From contig JAWNZC010000106.1 of the NCBI GenBank assembly GCA_035771165.1, positions 2,055,501 to 2,119,500 on the forward strand: a stretch of 64,000 bases of DNA, read 5' to 3'. Source of the stretch: Paragorgia papillata (lineage: Eukaryota; Cnidaria; Anthozoa; Scleralcyonacea; Coralliidae). Each line of letters starts with the position of its first letter. Within the stretch, counting starts at the first letter, position 1. The translations under genes and the position numbers were made by a program. Shown here one piece after another: positions 20,150-30,249 of this stretch. Under the pieces are notes generated by a model that did not search any database, was not told the origin of the DNA, and saw only the letters and a program-made list of their open reading frames with translations.

Positions 20150-20240
20150 TACTAGAAATACATTAACACAACAACCCCTCGCCCTCTTTTTCACGAATTT
20201 TTGTAAAATTTATATCCTTTGGATAACCCTCTGATTAGAA
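20150..20240 (+). repeat. Dispersed repeat TAGAAATACAT, copy 2
   Basis: Same family as 2,660-2,760: CAACAACCCCTCGCCC follows the TAGAAATACATT start, then CTGATTAGAAAA. Confidence 0.5.
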
Positions 20241-20449
20241 AAACACCTTCATGCTCTTTTTCATTGGGAGCCTGGAAATAGCCGTTGGAACAATTCAAAT
20301 ATATAGTTTTAAACTTTTAATTAAAGTATAATATTTGAAATAAAAAAAGTTGTTTAACTCTAATTTTTAAAGAAAAAGGTAATAAATAACAAAGAAAATT
20401 TTCAAGACAATATTCAGAAAAAAAATTGAGATGAAGAAAAATGCAGGTC

Positions 20450-20520
20450 GCATCTGCGGTTTGAACTCGACCATTGTGCGTGCAAACTGACGATGTTACC
20501 ACCAGGCTACTGAAGCAAGC
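20450..20520 (-). repeat. tRNA-like SINE head (A and B boxes)
   Basis: On the minus strand TAGCCTGGTGG (20,499-20,509) matches the pol III A box. GAGTTCAAACC (20,458-20,468) starts 41 bases later and resembles the B box. The T-arm stem does not pair well and no acceptor stem is seen, so this is more likely a tRNA-derived SINE head than a working tRNA. The body would run toward 20,300. Confidence 0.4.
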
Positions 20521-21317
20521 ATCGAAATTCCAGCGAAATATTAGGGTTATATTTTACAGTTCTTTTTTTTCATGTTCAAAAAGTATTGCTAGAGCATCTA
20601 AAAATATTTTGTATTTTTCAAAGGCATTGGTCATCTGCCTGGCTGCCACAGCTATATTCATTTCATGGCATTTCAAATTCATTTAGAATAGCAAAAACAA
20701 AAATGTTTAAACTGTTTTCACCTGAAAAAATTGTTTTCATGCAGTCTTTAGTTTTACAGTATATCTGTAATATTTCAACATGCAGCACTTGGCAGCATTT
20801 ATATGTTTTTTACCAAAGGGAAATATTTAAAAGGAGATAAGATGGCAGCCAACAACAAGGCACGGGCATGTGAAAACATAATGGAAACGTTTAAAATACT
20901 TTAAGGACACACAAAATCGAAAACAAAATTACTGTAACAGTGACAGGGAAACTCGAACAGCATTGCTACTAAATGTTCATGATTTAATACTGAAAGTGGA
21001 CGCTCGACTATATTTTAACCGTAAGCTTAGCCTTTTCAGTTGTTTTCTTCGTTGGTTTTTTCCTCTTTCGAGTTTCGGTGTGACGGGTTTTCTTTTACTA
21101 AGGATGTTGTTCTGCTTTATATGTAGACGTTGATTTGTTTGTGTTCTTTCAAAAGTGATATATGTTTCCCAAAAACTCCTTTCTCAAATCTTTTTGTCAA
21201 GAACTATAATATTGTCCCTGCACAATCTTAACTGTGCGTGGTCCGTCCACACATATATACAAATAAATAAATAAATATTCAGATCACAGAAATTTGTTCG
21301 CAAATCACATTTGTCCA
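20521..21317. other. No gene recognised
   Basis: AT-rich with several short incompatible frames. An AAATA microrepeat lies near 21,260. Nothing supports coding. Confidence 0.45.
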
Positions 21318-21403
21318 TGCGTGTAAAATGACTCCACACGTGTCAAGATTAGCACCCTCACTGGGCTCCGGGCCTTCGGCCCTATGCCCGGGCTCGGGGA
21401 TTA
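21318..21403 (+). repeat. GC-rich dispersed repeat, copy 2
   Basis: Same CGGGCCTTCGGCCC / GCCCGGGCTCGGGG core as at 4,254-4,311, with the preceding GATTAGCACCCTCAC. Confidence 0.65.
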
Positions 21404-21930
21404 AAGCTAGTGAAGCAGTTGAATCACATCGAGTTTATTTGGCATAACTTTATTAACACACCAATACATAATCCAGGCAATAACAAAGCAAATTACAAAT
21501 ATTAAAATTACCTCAATAGTCAGCAGGTTATCAGATTGTGAGCATGAGTAATACTTATCAGTATTAAAATTCAATAAATCATACGTATAAATCGTTTGTC
21601 TTGATCGAGACAGCAGAATATTTAATAACCCAGATCAAAATATAAATAGCTCGGCATCTATTAGTGTAGATTTGCCATCATCAATGTCTGCAGTTGTTGT
21701 CAGCCACATGACTGATCAATGACAATGTTCAGTAAGTCACTTGTGATCTTCTAAAAGCTTCAAACCAGGTCAACGACAACAAACACTCTGGCAATAGCAA
21801 TCAGAGAATATGGCGCATGAAGATGAGCACTATCAGGATGATGCAATAATTTCAATTTGTCGACTGTCAATAATAATACAGGAAAGCCACTGAAACCTAG
21901 GCTCAGCTACCACAGATAGCCCAAGTAATT
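21404..21930. other. No gene recognised
   Basis: AT-rich stretch without an open frame of note or an identified repeat. Confidence 0.4.
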
Positions 21931-22325
21931 AGGGCATGTGGAGGTGAGTTTTAATACCCAGCCAGCCAAGTCACTCGGCACATGACGAGTTACTGGTTGG
22001 TAGAGCAAACACTGTTTTTCCCACTGCAGTGTTTATATGAGACAGGTGGGTAACTCGCCTGGTGACTCGCCTGGTGAGAACTCAGCACTGGCATCTCAGC
22101 AAGGCGGAATAAACATTTCCCCACATAAACACTTTTCCCTGGCCCCTGGGTAACTCGGCATAGTGGGATAAAATTTCTATATTCGTTACTTTATGTTACA
22201 ATCATCTCAAATATTACCGTACAACTTTCCAGGTAACTTGCTTTCATATAAACAGAATGTAAAGTTTATCCTGGCAAACCGGGTAACTTGGCTGACCAAG
22301 TAACTCGCCTCCATATAAACAGGCC
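21931..22325. mobile_element. MITE with TAACTCG-rich arms
   Basis: The right end AACTCGCCTCCATATAAACA is inversely related to the left AGGGCATGTGGAGGTGAGTT. GGGTAACTCG / CAAGTAACTCG words recur inside on both strands. A comparable layout (CTGTTTACAAGGAGGT...) is at 58,998-59,205. The left end is diverged, so the border is approximate. Confidence 0.5.
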
Positions 22326-22623
22326 TTTAACTAGTGCAAAAGAGCCAGATTGAAGACAAGGACCTGTCAGCTAGATCATATAAATATAATAGATAAATAG
22401 ACAGCCACATCTATCCAAAATAACACCCGTTTAATAAAACAGCCTGAAACTGGTGTTGTCCTTCAAAGTACAGAGTACTGTTCTCTCGCAGTCGAAAGTG
22501 AACAAAATGATGTTGCCAGGCAACAGCTTTGCATGCTGCCATATGTTTGGTTCTTCTTGTTTAGGTTATTAGACTTGGTTTAAAAGTCACACATTGTCTG
22601 CAGTGTCCATGCAATGGCTGTTC
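22326..22623. other. No gene recognised
   Basis: No coding signal or identified repeat. Confidence 0.4.
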
Positions 22624-22631
22624 CAAAGGTC

Positions 22632-23442
22632 TAGAGGTGGACTGGACCACTGGGATACTGGGAAATTTCCCAGTGCGCCCCCTTGGTTTTCCTGTTTCAG
22701 GCACCCCCGACTTTTACAAAATACCAAGCTCATAAGGAAATCTTATGAAATACAGTAGTTACTTAGTCGCTAGGCTACTAGTCGTAAATGATCTGTATTC
22801 TCCAAACTACTTTCTCTGTAATCATGTTCTCTTCTTTTTTATCCCCCTTCATAAGATGTATAGTAACCATGCACATGTAATTTTTCGGGTATATATTTAA
22901 AACTGTATTGAAAGTCTTATGAAATACAGTAGTTACTTAGTCGCTAGGCTACTAGTCGTAAATGATCTGTATTCTCCAAACTACTTTCTCTGTAATCATG
23001 TTCTCTTCTTTTTTATCCCCCTTCATAAGATGTATAGTAACCATGCACATGTAATTTTTCGGGTATATATTTAAAACTGTATTGAAAGTCTAAGTGTAGT
23101 TAATTTGCGTAGTAGAATTGTAATCTGCGTGTGGGGTGAATATACAATGTGCTTCCAAAAAACGAACTCCATATTTCGACGCCGCAATTTCTATTGCGAT
23201 ACAAGGTTGCGATACATTAATATGGCAACTTCAAACCCAAAGATTCTTGCCTTATTGTTAATTGTGCTTAAAATGTTTAAAACTGCCCTAAAAATGCAGG
23301 AAATGCAATTTAACAGGTTGAAAAATTCAAAAATCCCCTATAGGCCCAGGCCGGGACCTTTAGGACATTCGGGCTTCGCATTCGGTCAGGCGCCCTTTTC
23401 ATCTGATTTCCCGGTAACTTTTTTGCTGCCAGTCCGCCCCTG
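22632..23442. mobile_element. Non-autonomous hAT-like element
   Basis: 811 bp. The right end, read inward, is CAGGGGCGGACTGGCAGC, a classic hAT terminus; the left end is TAGAGGTGGACTGG. It is flanked by the perfect 8-bp duplication CAAAGGTC (22,624-22,631 and 23,443-23,450). It contains a 174-bp direct duplication and no transposase. A 117-codon frame crossing its right part is accidental. Confidence 0.88.
22741..23090 (+). repeat. 174-bp tandem duplication
   Basis: Two head-to-tail copies with period 174 that I read as identical (from TCTTATGAAATACAG to ACTGTATTGAAAGTC). It lies wholly within the hAT-like element, so it is a recent event in this copy or an assembly duplication. Confidence 0.9.
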
Positions 23443-23450
23443 CAAAGGTC

Positions 23451-23965
23451 GACTTTAATCAAACAGTGGTATCAAAACGAAAGGTGCTAAGGTGTAGAGA
23501 AGAGATGGGAGAGAAAGCGCAGAATTTTTGAACGCTGTTAATTTTTCAATTGAATACGAGAATTTGACATCTCGACTGCGCAGTTGTGTTACCTCTAAGC
23601 TGGGAGAAAAGCGAGCTAGTATAGAACTTATTTTATAGGTAACGTAGGTTGAAATACTTTCGGTACAAATCTGAATGAATGTTTAATAAAGTGTTGTGAA
23701 TGTGGTACAAAATTCTTCTGGTTAATGTAAACTTTTTGTTCGATGTTCTCAGCTAAAATTATTCTTATCTCTAGGATTATCGATGAATACGAGCGATTAC
23801 TTCCATACTTATACACAACACAGCTTATTTTATTTCGTAATTAAGGTGTGATTCCTATGGTTGCTTTATGTTTTATATTTGTGATACTTGTCTTATGAAA
23901 TCAGTTTGATTCGACTATACACGTCTATACGATACGATATATACGATGCGACATAACCTGTTGCA
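23451..23965. other. No gene recognised
   Basis: AT-rich with no supported coding region or repeat. Confidence 0.4.
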
Positions 23966-23969
23966 TTTA

Positions 23970-24010
23970 CAGTACAACCTTGTTATCTCAAACTCGGTTA
24001 TCCCGAAAAC
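23970..24010 (+). repeat. pogo/Tigger-like terminal fragment
   Basis: CAGTACAACCTTGTTATCTC followed by AAACTCGGTTATCCCGAA has the layout of pogo/Tigger ends, and TA precedes it. Related inverse ends (CGATATAGCGGGGTTCCACTG) occur at 26,107-26,129 and in the other two units. No transposase lies between. Confidence 0.45.
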
Positions 24011-24124
24011 CTCGCTATTTCGAACTAGAGTTGATTTCCCTTCAACGTACAGTATTTCTTCACTGTTTTACAGTATAATTTACCCTGTTACTCCCGCTAT
24101 GTCCGCTATCTCGAATTATTATAT

Positions 24125-24226
24125 AGCATGCTATCGGATATGAGCTTTTGCGTAATCTGATTGGTTCCCTACTACCAGGCTATCAGCTCATATCCTACTA
24201 GTAGAGGAAAAACAAGATGGCGGCAT
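24125..24226. promoter_or_regulatory. Palindrome, CCAAT and YY1-like module
   Basis: Arms TATCGGATATGAGCT / AGCTCATATCCTACTA enclose an inverted CCAAT (TGATTGGTT, 24,158). ACAAGATGGCGGC follows at 24,212. The module resembles those at 25,050-25,240, 25,695-25,790 and 3,157-3,222. 24,227-24,742 holds no gene. Confidence 0.35.
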
Positions 24227-24928
24227 GTTTTTTTAAACTGCCGAAAAGAGTTGAAATTGACGGATTTTTATACAGAAAAACATCAACACCCTCAAACCAA
24301 TGTATAAAAAAACAACATTGTGTAAAAATACATTAACAAATACACAATTTAGCATGTCAAATGGTAAAATTCACCTAAAAATTACGTCTTTTTACTTCAA
24401 AAACACGACTAAAGTAGCGGGTTGATATTAATTTGTTGCCAAACAAAGAAACTCACGGTTAAAATCAAGCTTACAACACACATTTCGTAGGAGATCACCA
24501 GTAAAGAGACTTTTTTATTTAGATAAGCATTTGGAGTAGTAAAAAGCATGTTTTTTGTCAGAAACAACCAACTAAGTGATTTAGTTTCACTGCCGAAGGT
24601 GTTTCAGTTTAATTTTTGCATGAAATAAAAACATTTTTCAGGACAGCAACGCTAATATAAACAACTGACCCAACTTTTGACTTTATAAAGGTACCTTTTA
24701 ATCTTTTTTGTTGATCTGCTTAACACATTTTTTGCCTCTCGAGCAACATTTATGCAACATTTCAAAGCTGTTTGCCAATCAGCTCAGCGAGAAACTCTCT
24801 GTGAATGCATCATTACGCATGACGGAAGTATTAGTTGCCTGTTGCCTATGCCGGAAGTTTGACGTTTCAAACATTTCGCTGTAATTTTGTCTCTTGTACA
24901 GTGCTTGTTGTGCTTGGCTATATAATAA

Positions 24929-25035
24929 AACAGTTATACCATTCGCTCTCGTCGTATACGAACTAATATCCAACTCGGCGAAGCGCCTCGTTGGCTATGA
25001 GCTCATATACGACTCGAGCTCATGGTATAACTGTT
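24929..25035. repeat. Hairpin AACAGTTATACCAT
   Basis: AACAGTTATACCAT and its exact inverse are at the ends, with an inner CGTCGTATACGA / TCATATACGAC pair and loop CTCGGCGAAGCGCCTCG. The other copies begin near 30,443 and 35,957. Confidence 0.75.
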
Positions 25036-25048
25036 AATTAGTATCAAC

Positions 25049-25240
25049 CAACTAGTGGTCTATTACAAATTCGGCATTCTGATTGGCTAAGCACTAGTGG
25101 TCTATTGGTGATAGACCACTAGTAGGTTATCCAATGACAAACCTTATAGCTGGAATACTCCTATTCTGACCAATCAGAAGCCACGACATATTCACGCTGC
25201 GAGCAAAACCTGGGAACTAGGCCAAACATGGCGTCCGCTA
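25049..25240. promoter_or_regulatory. Palindrome, CCAAT and YY1-like module
   Basis: CTAGTGGTCTAT / ATAGACCACTAG form the stem (25,054-25,122). ATTGGCT lies inside, CCAATCAG at 25,170 follows, and AAACATGGCGTCCGC is at 25,224. Repeated in copies 2 and 3 at +5,513 and about +11,028. Confidence 0.35.
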
Positions 25241-25601
25241 AAATTTATATACGAATGATGAAATCGCGAAAACATTGGCCCAAAAGTAATGGAAAATTGT
25301 TCAGTTTGACATTTTGAATAAGAAAATGAATTCGCTTATAGTTCTGTGTGGTTGATCTAGTGGAAGTCCTTGTCCTTTACATAAAGTCACACATGTATGC
25401 CTATGGAGTATATCTACACCAAATTTGAAGCAAAATAATTACAATCTCGTTTTTTGTGAGCGATTGTTTATCATGTGCCATCGAACTACTGTATCTACAT
25501 TTTGAATGGGTAGACGTCTGCAAACGAAAAGGTAAAACTATCTGAAAATTTGGAACAATGTTTGATAAGACTTATTTACGTTAAAGAAAAGTTGTTTTTT
25601 T

Positions 25602-25645
25602 ACGAGCAGATAGTCAACTCGGCTTCGTCTCGTTGACTATCAGCT
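25602..25645. repeat. Hairpin GATAGTCAAC
   Basis: GATAGTCAAC / GTTGACTATC with loop TCGGCTTCGTCTC. Present in all three units. Confidence 0.65.
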
Positions 25646-25694
25646 CATAGAAAACTCGGTCTCGTTGTCTAATTGTCAATTAGCATATGCCTCA

Positions 25695-25790
25695 CAGGTG
25701 AATAGTGCTTTTCACGCAATCTGATTGGTTCCTCTAGCTCAGGATATCCTGCACTATTTCACCTGCGGCGATGAAACAAAATGGCGGCCA
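25695..25790. promoter_or_regulatory. Palindrome, CCAAT and YY1-like module
   Basis: CAGGTGAATAGTGC / GCACTATTTCACCTG arms flank TGATTGGTT (25,722). CAAAATGGCGGCC follows at 25,777. A related half (AGCACTATATTCACCTCC) lies at 26,050. Present in all three units. Confidence 0.4.
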
Positions 25791-26754
25791 GTTTTGCATT
25801 GTTTACCGAAGCAGGAGATCAGTTGTTGATAAACAGAGCTGATGTAGTAGAATAACGAGAACACTCAACAAAATTAGAGTATAGCCATTAATATATTCAA
25901 AAGTTCTAAAAAACTGTTTTGTCGACAAATATCGAGTACGCCAAGTTGCTAGAGTCCGTGTCTTGTATGAAATACCAAAAAATCTAAGAATGTTAAACTT
26001 GTTATTTCGTTTATGAGGTATATGCTAAAACAATTATTCACCTCACATCCAGCACTATATTCACCTCCATCCACTTCGGTGAACTATTCTCTACCTCCCT
26101 TGAGGGTTCGATATAGCGGGGTTCCACTGTCATTTGCCTGTCGAATTTTAATTTTATTCAGTCTGGTTTCTGCAGCATTTAATTACTGAATCGACTATTA
26201 CAATACGGTAATTTAACGCCATATTGCCATAGTGATATCGACTGTTTCGAACGTCGAGCTTGCCATGTGCTGATGTGCCGAACTTAATACATATTAAGTT
26301 CGACAAAGTTCGACGTGGTTTCAAACGCCGAGCCTAACATGTCGAACTTAACTGCTAGTGGCGAGCATTTGTTGGTTTTGGTCAGTGGCCACCTACGCGA
26401 ATGTGCCGCTTAACATGAATAATGAGCAATGAATCCCACGAGGTTTTCGTTTTTCTTGTCTATTTCTCATTATTTTCTTGTCGGAAAATAGTGACGGTAA
26501 ATCAGAAGAGAACGAGAAAAGAAAACAGAATAATTGTGAGTAGATGATTGAACTTGAATCTGCCTTACACTAGCCTGCTGTCAGTTGAATGCGGCACGTA
26601 TCTCTGCGCGCCGTCCGATTGACTTCTTCATCTTCTTCACATGCCGGCGCGCTACTACAAGTTATGCACTTATATTTCGTAATTTGTTCGCAACACAAAA
26701 AAACTCACGTTACAGCGAGAAAAACTAAGACAACACGTTTTTTTGTCAATTGCA

Positions 26755-26907
26755 TTAGGTTTGGCACATGATAAGTTCGACGGTTGAAACCACGTTGCGC
26801 TTTGGTCGTTCTACTCGACCGAAGCGGTCGGACTTAACTTTGCGGTCGAACTTAATTAAAACAGTTGAACTTAATTGTTTCAAATGTCGAACTTATCATG
26901 TGCTTAA
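26755..26907. repeat. Palindromic MITE (TTCGGCACATG family), unit copy 1
   Basis: Ends TTAGGTTTGGCACATGATAAG and the inverse CTTATCATGTGCTTAA. Same family as 2,169-2,342. The inner arms carry repeated CGAACTTAA words. Confidence 0.6.
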
Positions 26908-27013
26908 TTCAAACTATTGAGTTCGGCACATGGAAAGTTCGACGTTTGAAACGGGCCACGTCTGCCGTTTGATTTTAGTTTTGTGGCTAAGTTGTTCGCA
27001 TTTGTGATAGTAA

Positions 27014-27200
27014 AGCCTGGTTTTCTTTCACTAGCGACGTAAGCGTCAGCATAACGACGTACGCAAGCGCAGTAAGCACTTCAAGGTCAATTTAACACTT
27101 TGTTTTCCCTAAATTCAAAGGTGTTCATCTACCATGAAATGCTTACTGCGCTTGCGTACGTCGTTATGCTTACGCTTACGTCGCTAGTGAAAACCAGGCT
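27014..27200. mobile_element. Harbinger-like MITE, unit copy 1
   Basis: 187 bp, with ends AGCCTGGTTTTC / GAAAACCAGGCT and long inner arms (GCGACGTAAGCGT, CGTACGCAAGCGCAGTAAGC). Flanked by TAA (27,011-27,013 and 27,201-27,203). A 3-bp TWA duplication is the PIF/Harbinger trait. Its AGCC ends resemble the unrelated-bodied MITEs at 60,087 and 61,182. Confidence 0.78.
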
Positions 27201-27419
27201 TAAAAGATGATATTTCGGAAGAACTAAAGTTGTAATTTACTATCTGATAGAAACAACGACCAATAGCGCACAACTACGATAAGAACAATGTCAAACGCAA
27301 ATGTTAAAATGGCTGTTAAGGGCGGTGTCTTTTAATTTCGATCGTAAAAAAAGTGTAAAATGTACTGATCAACCAATTTTGCTCATGCTATCGATTGTCT
27401 TTCTTACAGAAGAAAGGTA

Positions 27420-27755
27420 GTCAGACGGACTTTGAAATACTTAAAGGAAAAGCATGGTCACCCAAACAAAGACACCATTGTTGGAGAGTGTACCAGAGTC
27501 TGTGAATCAGGAACAGACTTTCAGTGCAAGTTCCACGTGATATACTTAGCTTGAATTACAGTCCATATGTGAGCGATATGTACGTCTCCAATCTCCATGG
27601 CACACGCCTTTATGAACACTTGTTTAACGTCGACGAAAATGTGGGAAGACTGGAAAGCTAAACACAATACATGGCGCACCATTCTATACCGTGATGATGT
27701 TTGGGGCTGTCATGAAAGCCATGTTAGTATATTAAACAAGTGGAAATGGCACCAG
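27420..27755 (+). pseudogene. Exon-like segment of unknown gene, unit copy 1
   Basis: A pyrimidine-rich tract ending TTCTTACAG precedes it, and CACCAG|GTAGG follows, so it looks like an exon with both splice signals. One frame reads KVVRRTLKYLKEKHGHPNKD and on to FQCKFHV before TGA at 27,552. Another then reads SDMYVSNLHGTRLYEHLF to TAA at 27,659. The two pieces look coding-like but are interrupted. I do not recognise the family. It lies opposite in strand to the RecQ fragments. Confidence 0.4.
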
Positions 27756-27864
27756 GTAGGCGAGCATTTGTCATATGTCAGAATTTAAATTAATAAGCTA
27801 AATCTTTCGATAACATCCGGGGGCCTCACCTATACGATAACATGACTTACCTGAGTGTCAGGCA

Positions 27865-28263
27865 TTATTCTCGTCTTCCTCTAAAAAGCAAGTGGGGGCG
27901 AGGCAGACGGACTGGCGAGAAGACAAGAAATAAAGCCTGATACAATTCTTTATCTGGCCGCTTTCCACCCCTAAATGGATTTTCTGAACCTCCAATCGAC
28001 GCAGCTTTAATCGCACAATCTAGCCGCTCCAAGTTTGCAATTTGCTGTTTCCTTAAGTATTCAAGCGAACTCACGACTACACTCCAGAATTGTTTCGAAG
28101 TAATTCCTTCACGAGCTTGCTTATACATCTCGTAACTCTCTCCGTAGACGCTTGGGAGAAGTTGGTATATTAAATTCTTGCCTTGACCAGTACGGAGTAC
28201 AGCTAGCAGCACATCTTCATTAAACAGGACTTTTTCTATACATTCACACTCTACAATGTACAT
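27865..28263 (-). pseudogene. RecQ-helicase-like fragment B, unit copy 1
   Basis: 132 codons. IEKVLFNEDVLLAVLRTGQG and KNLIYQLLP resemble RecQ motif I (normally AVLPTGxGKSLIYQ), but P is R and S is N, so ATP binding would be lost. A helical stretch (SSLEYLRKQQIANLERLDCA) follows. The C-terminal ~25 residues come from a hairpin repeat at the edge (27,850-27,950), not from helicase. The hairpin has an inverse partner at 29,513-29,607, so this fragment seems to belong to an outer TIR element into which the next element jumped. Confidence 0.7.
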
Positions 28264-28397
28264 TCTTTAGAATTTTTACTTTAAACATCGTCTGTGACAT
28301 CGTTAAATCGCTAGATTCATTAGACGCTTTGTTAATTATGTATAAATCATAATTCATAATTATGAATGTACACAAACCAATCAGAATAGAGCTATTC

Positions 28398-29436
28398 TAA
28401 CCTGAATGTCAGGCCTTTATTTGTTCCCGCCTTCCGCTAAACCCGGCAGCGCGGGCAGAGGTGCGGGCGAGCGAGAAGGCGAGAAAAATAAAGGCCTGAG
28501 GAAACTCTTATTAAAACCGTCTTCCGCCCACTTTGGTATTTTTAAAAAATTAACGAGATATGATTGATATGTGTTGTCAAAAGAACAAAGCGTATGTTTT
28601 GATTTCATCCCACAGAAATATATAGTCTTTCTCCGCGTCTGGTTTTAGTCCAGATTAGTCTAGGTAGATTTGCAATAAATACACGAGCTCGAATTGAAGG
28701 CGTTTGTCCATGGTATCTAGATCGATCTAGAGAAGACGGGTCCACTTTTCTGACAACCATTGTTCAGCACTGCCATAAACAACTTGGACTTTCGCATCGG
28801 CTTCGCCTTATCATCAAACGAAGGACCCAAGTAGACTGCTTTTTCGCAAGGTCTCCACCTGCTACAACGAAATTCCTCACGGCCGTGCCATGTTGAAGTC
28901 CATGAAGTTCAGAGAACACAAATGGCAATATCTGATATATCAGACTTTTACCAAAACCAGTGGGCAAAACAGCAAAGACATCTTGGCTGTCAACAGCGAG
29001 CTTTCGAATGCACGTCGTTTGTTCTGGTTTCAAAGACTCATGCATAGCCGAAATATGTCAATGAATTTAACAAAGCGGTTTCGAAATATCCTTCTATGGT
29101 TTGATTTTCCGACATAATAAATGATTAAATGAATGAATTGGTCACAGAAATGTACACGATAAACACATTCGAGAAATGGCGATGACCTTGTCACGGTGTG
29201 CACCTTGACGGTGCACCTTTGGCCAAGTTGTTTATCTGAATGAACCAATCAAAATCCTTACTTCAATTAGTCAGCCAATCAGAGCTCCCGTCCATGAGAT
29301 GGACGCAGTCCCCACAGTGTTGTTAAAAGTTTCCTCAGGCCTTTATTTTTCTCGCCTTCAAGCTCGCCCTCACCTCCTGCCCGCGCTGCCGGGTTAGCGG
29401 AAGGCGGGAACAAATAAAGGCCTGACATTCAGGTTA
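28398..29436. mobile_element. TIR element with 9-bp duplication carrying a RecQ fragment, unit copy 1
   Basis: 1,039 bp. Inverted ends of ~110 bp start TAACCTGAATGTCAGGCC; each end can itself fold (TCAGGCCTTTATTT / AAATAAAGGCCTGA). It is flanked by the perfect 9-bp duplication GAGCTATTC (28,389-28,397 and 29,437-29,445). A 9-bp duplication and long TIRs are Mutator-like traits. The inside holds RecQ fragment A and no transposase, like a Pack-MULE. The assignment is inference. Confidence 0.8.
28764..29045 (-). pseudogene. RecQ-helicase-like fragment A, unit copy 1
   Basis: The N-terminal part reads ESLKPEQTTCIRKLAVDSQD then VFAVLPTGFGKSLIYQILP, the Q-like region and Walker A (motif I) of RecQ helicases, all key residues kept. 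One frame upstream reads LTYFGYA, the aromatic/FGY segment before LKPEQ in RecQ, so a frameshift splits it at 29,046. Similarity ends near 28,850; a full RecQ core is far longer and motifs II-VI are missing. A captured first exon is the likeliest reading. Confidence 0.82.
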
Positions 29437-30135
29437 GAGCTATTCGGGCTTTTTTGTCTTATGACCGACCAATCAGACGAAAAAGCCCAAATCCGGCTTT
29501 TTACATGAGGCCATGTAAAGAATTGTATCAGGCCCTCTTTCCCTTCCTCCGCCTGCAAATTCCCCGCCTCCTGGGAAGGGGAAAGCGGACCTGACTCTGT
29601 CAGATTACACCTACGAAATAACATTGAACTAAAAATAACTGGAACGCTACGTTCAACCGGAAGTTTGAAGCCAAATTATGCAAGTCGTACCCAGCCTTTC
29701 CACGAAAAAAAAACAACACGGCCAAAACAAAAAAAGTAGAAACACGCGTGGAAGTGCGTGTCTGGGAGTCAAAACTGGCTTCATGGCAGTCAAATTTTGG
29801 CTTCAAGATTTGTATGCGCACTTTACTGAACGTAGCGTTCCAGTTATTTTTAGTTCAATGCGAAATAATGGCTTTTGGCAGTATACCACGTAACTGGCCA
29901 ATATTCCGTACATACTGCGGGCGCAGAAATGTGATTGTCACAAAATGGCCATGAAAGCTGTGTTTGATTTTGATTGTTATGCATCTCAGAATTTTGAAGA
30001 TAACTATACTGTCTTTGACTTTACTGAAATATCTGATGTAGAATTCGCCAAAGGGGTAATATTATTATTAATATTGTTATCGTTGTTTTGAATTACGTTA
30101 AAATATGGTATTATGTTCACTCTATCGTGCGATCG

Positions 30136-30249
30136 ATTTCTTGCATGAGGCTGGCGATGACTGGTTACAGCCGATGAGCTTGACGAACTTCCTTCGATAT
30201 TTTCGCGCGACGTGGCTGATGTAGACGATGTCGATTGAGAGGAAGCCAA
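30136..30249 (-). pseudogene. 115-bp zinc-finger-exon piece, unit copy 1
   Basis: Encodes SSQSTSSTSATSRENIEGSS and on to RQPHARN within a 91-codon frame (30,004-30,279). It is nearly identical to 44,133-44,247, where it lies inside a longer frame with a C2H2 finger. The frame here crosses the unit junction, so it is unlikely to be a gene. Confidence 0.8.

Noticed and set aside
20450..20520. Functional tRNA gene
   Set aside because: A and B boxes are present but the T-arm and acceptor stems do not pair.
28417..28608. Proline-rich frame FSPSRSPAPLPALPG
   Set aside because: It is the translation of the hairpin end of the TIR element, repeated in each unit.
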